Of a DNA stretch of 64,000 nt, positions 63,897 through 64,000 are shown piece by piece. The stretch spans positions 1,798,001-1,862,000 of the forward strand of contig NZ_CP110680.1 of assembly GCF_028583725.1 (NCBI RefSeq). Reading direction: 5' to 3'. The first letter of the stretch is position 1. Each line of letters begins with the position of its first letter. The position numbers were made by a program, and so were the translations under genes. Under the pieces are notes generated by a model. That model was not told where the DNA came from. It searched no databases and saw only the letters and a list, made by a program, of their open reading frames with translations. This DNA is from Cellulomonas fimi. GTDB lineage: Bacteria; Actinomycetota; Actinomycetes; Actinomycetales; Cellulomonadaceae.

Positions 63897-63982
63897 CGGT
63901 TCACCATCGCGAGCACGACGCAGTAGGCCAGCCCGGCGTAGATGCCGGCCAGGGTCACGACGAACACCACCCGGCGCGACAT
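63893..63982 (-). CDS. 29-residue single-helix membrane peptide
   Basis: ATG at 63982 with GGAGG upstream (spacing 4). Begins MSRRVVFVVTLAGIYAGLAY, then CVVLAMVNR and a stop; one hydrophobic helix. The stop overlaps the GTG of the DUF6766-like gene as GTGA, so it is translationally coupled to it. No family recognised. Confidence 0.65.
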   Translation of the reverse strand: MSRRVVFVVTLAGIYAGLAYCVVLAMVNR

Positions 63983-64000
63983 CACGCCTCCAGCGCGCAG

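Overview
The window is very GC-rich (visually well above 70 %) DNA from an actinobacterium. Family content (BldC, DUF3145, DUF3052, DUF6318, FasR-type fatty acid cluster, polyphosphate glucokinase, RNase H/phosphatase fusion, GlnA2/GlnE pair) and the dominance of GTG starts point to Micrococcales, most likely Cellulomonas or a close relative. This placement is an inference from gene content, not a measured phylogeny. I see no insertion sequence, integrase, prophage or CRISPR array: it is core chromosome with small lineage-specific insertions.

Layout. 1-10.7 kb: dgt (5' truncated), dnaG, a lipid-kinase-like gene, a transglutaminase-like protein, a phosphoesterase pair, two membrane proteins (DUF389, TRIC/UPF0126), a Ser/Thr kinase coupled to an alanine-rich lipoprotein, and a hexapeptide-repeat protein ending in a perfect hairpin. 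10.7-17.7 kb: a flavin/F420 oxidoreductase, a VanY-type peptidase, a two-component system, acetyltransferase, SDR, a divergent anti-sigma/antagonist pair, and two tRNA genes (Asn, Met). 17.8-22.5 kb: DUF1206 protein, a BldC-type regulator preceded by what reads as a class I cyclic-di-GMP riboswitch, then a TetR / YhgE-Pip / degenerate ABC-ATPase operon with a palindromic operator. 22.5-34 kb: def, DUF3145, the fatty acid synthase II cluster fasR-fabD-fabH-acpP-fabF, a hypothetical gene, aceE, DUF3052-peroxiredoxin pair and tRNA-Val.

34-48.9 kb: a frameshifted membrane gene, MOSC protein, Nif3-like / zinc-ribbon / RNase H-phosphatase operon, ArsB-like transporter and yaaA, RNase P RNA, a lipoprotein/PKD-like pair whose second gene carries two frameshifts, and a map-ppgK-MBL operon with 4-bp overlaps and an apparent CTG start. 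48.9-57.2 kb: EEP-family protein and panB, nadE, glnA2 and glnE, the last with a one-base frameshift. 57.2-64 kb: AI-2E-type permease, a large membrane protein, a TIGR03885-type oxidoreductase overlapping a GH13 enzyme, an internally duplicated DUF6766 protein and a 29-residue membrane peptide.

Main points for a second look are the c-di-GMP riboswitch directly in front of a bldC homologue (with the ribosome binding site inside the putative P1 stem), the YhgE operon whose ATPase lacks signature, catalytic Glu and H-loop His, and four single-base frameshifts in otherwise well-preserved genes, at least two of which look like loss of one C from a CCC run and may be sequence errors.
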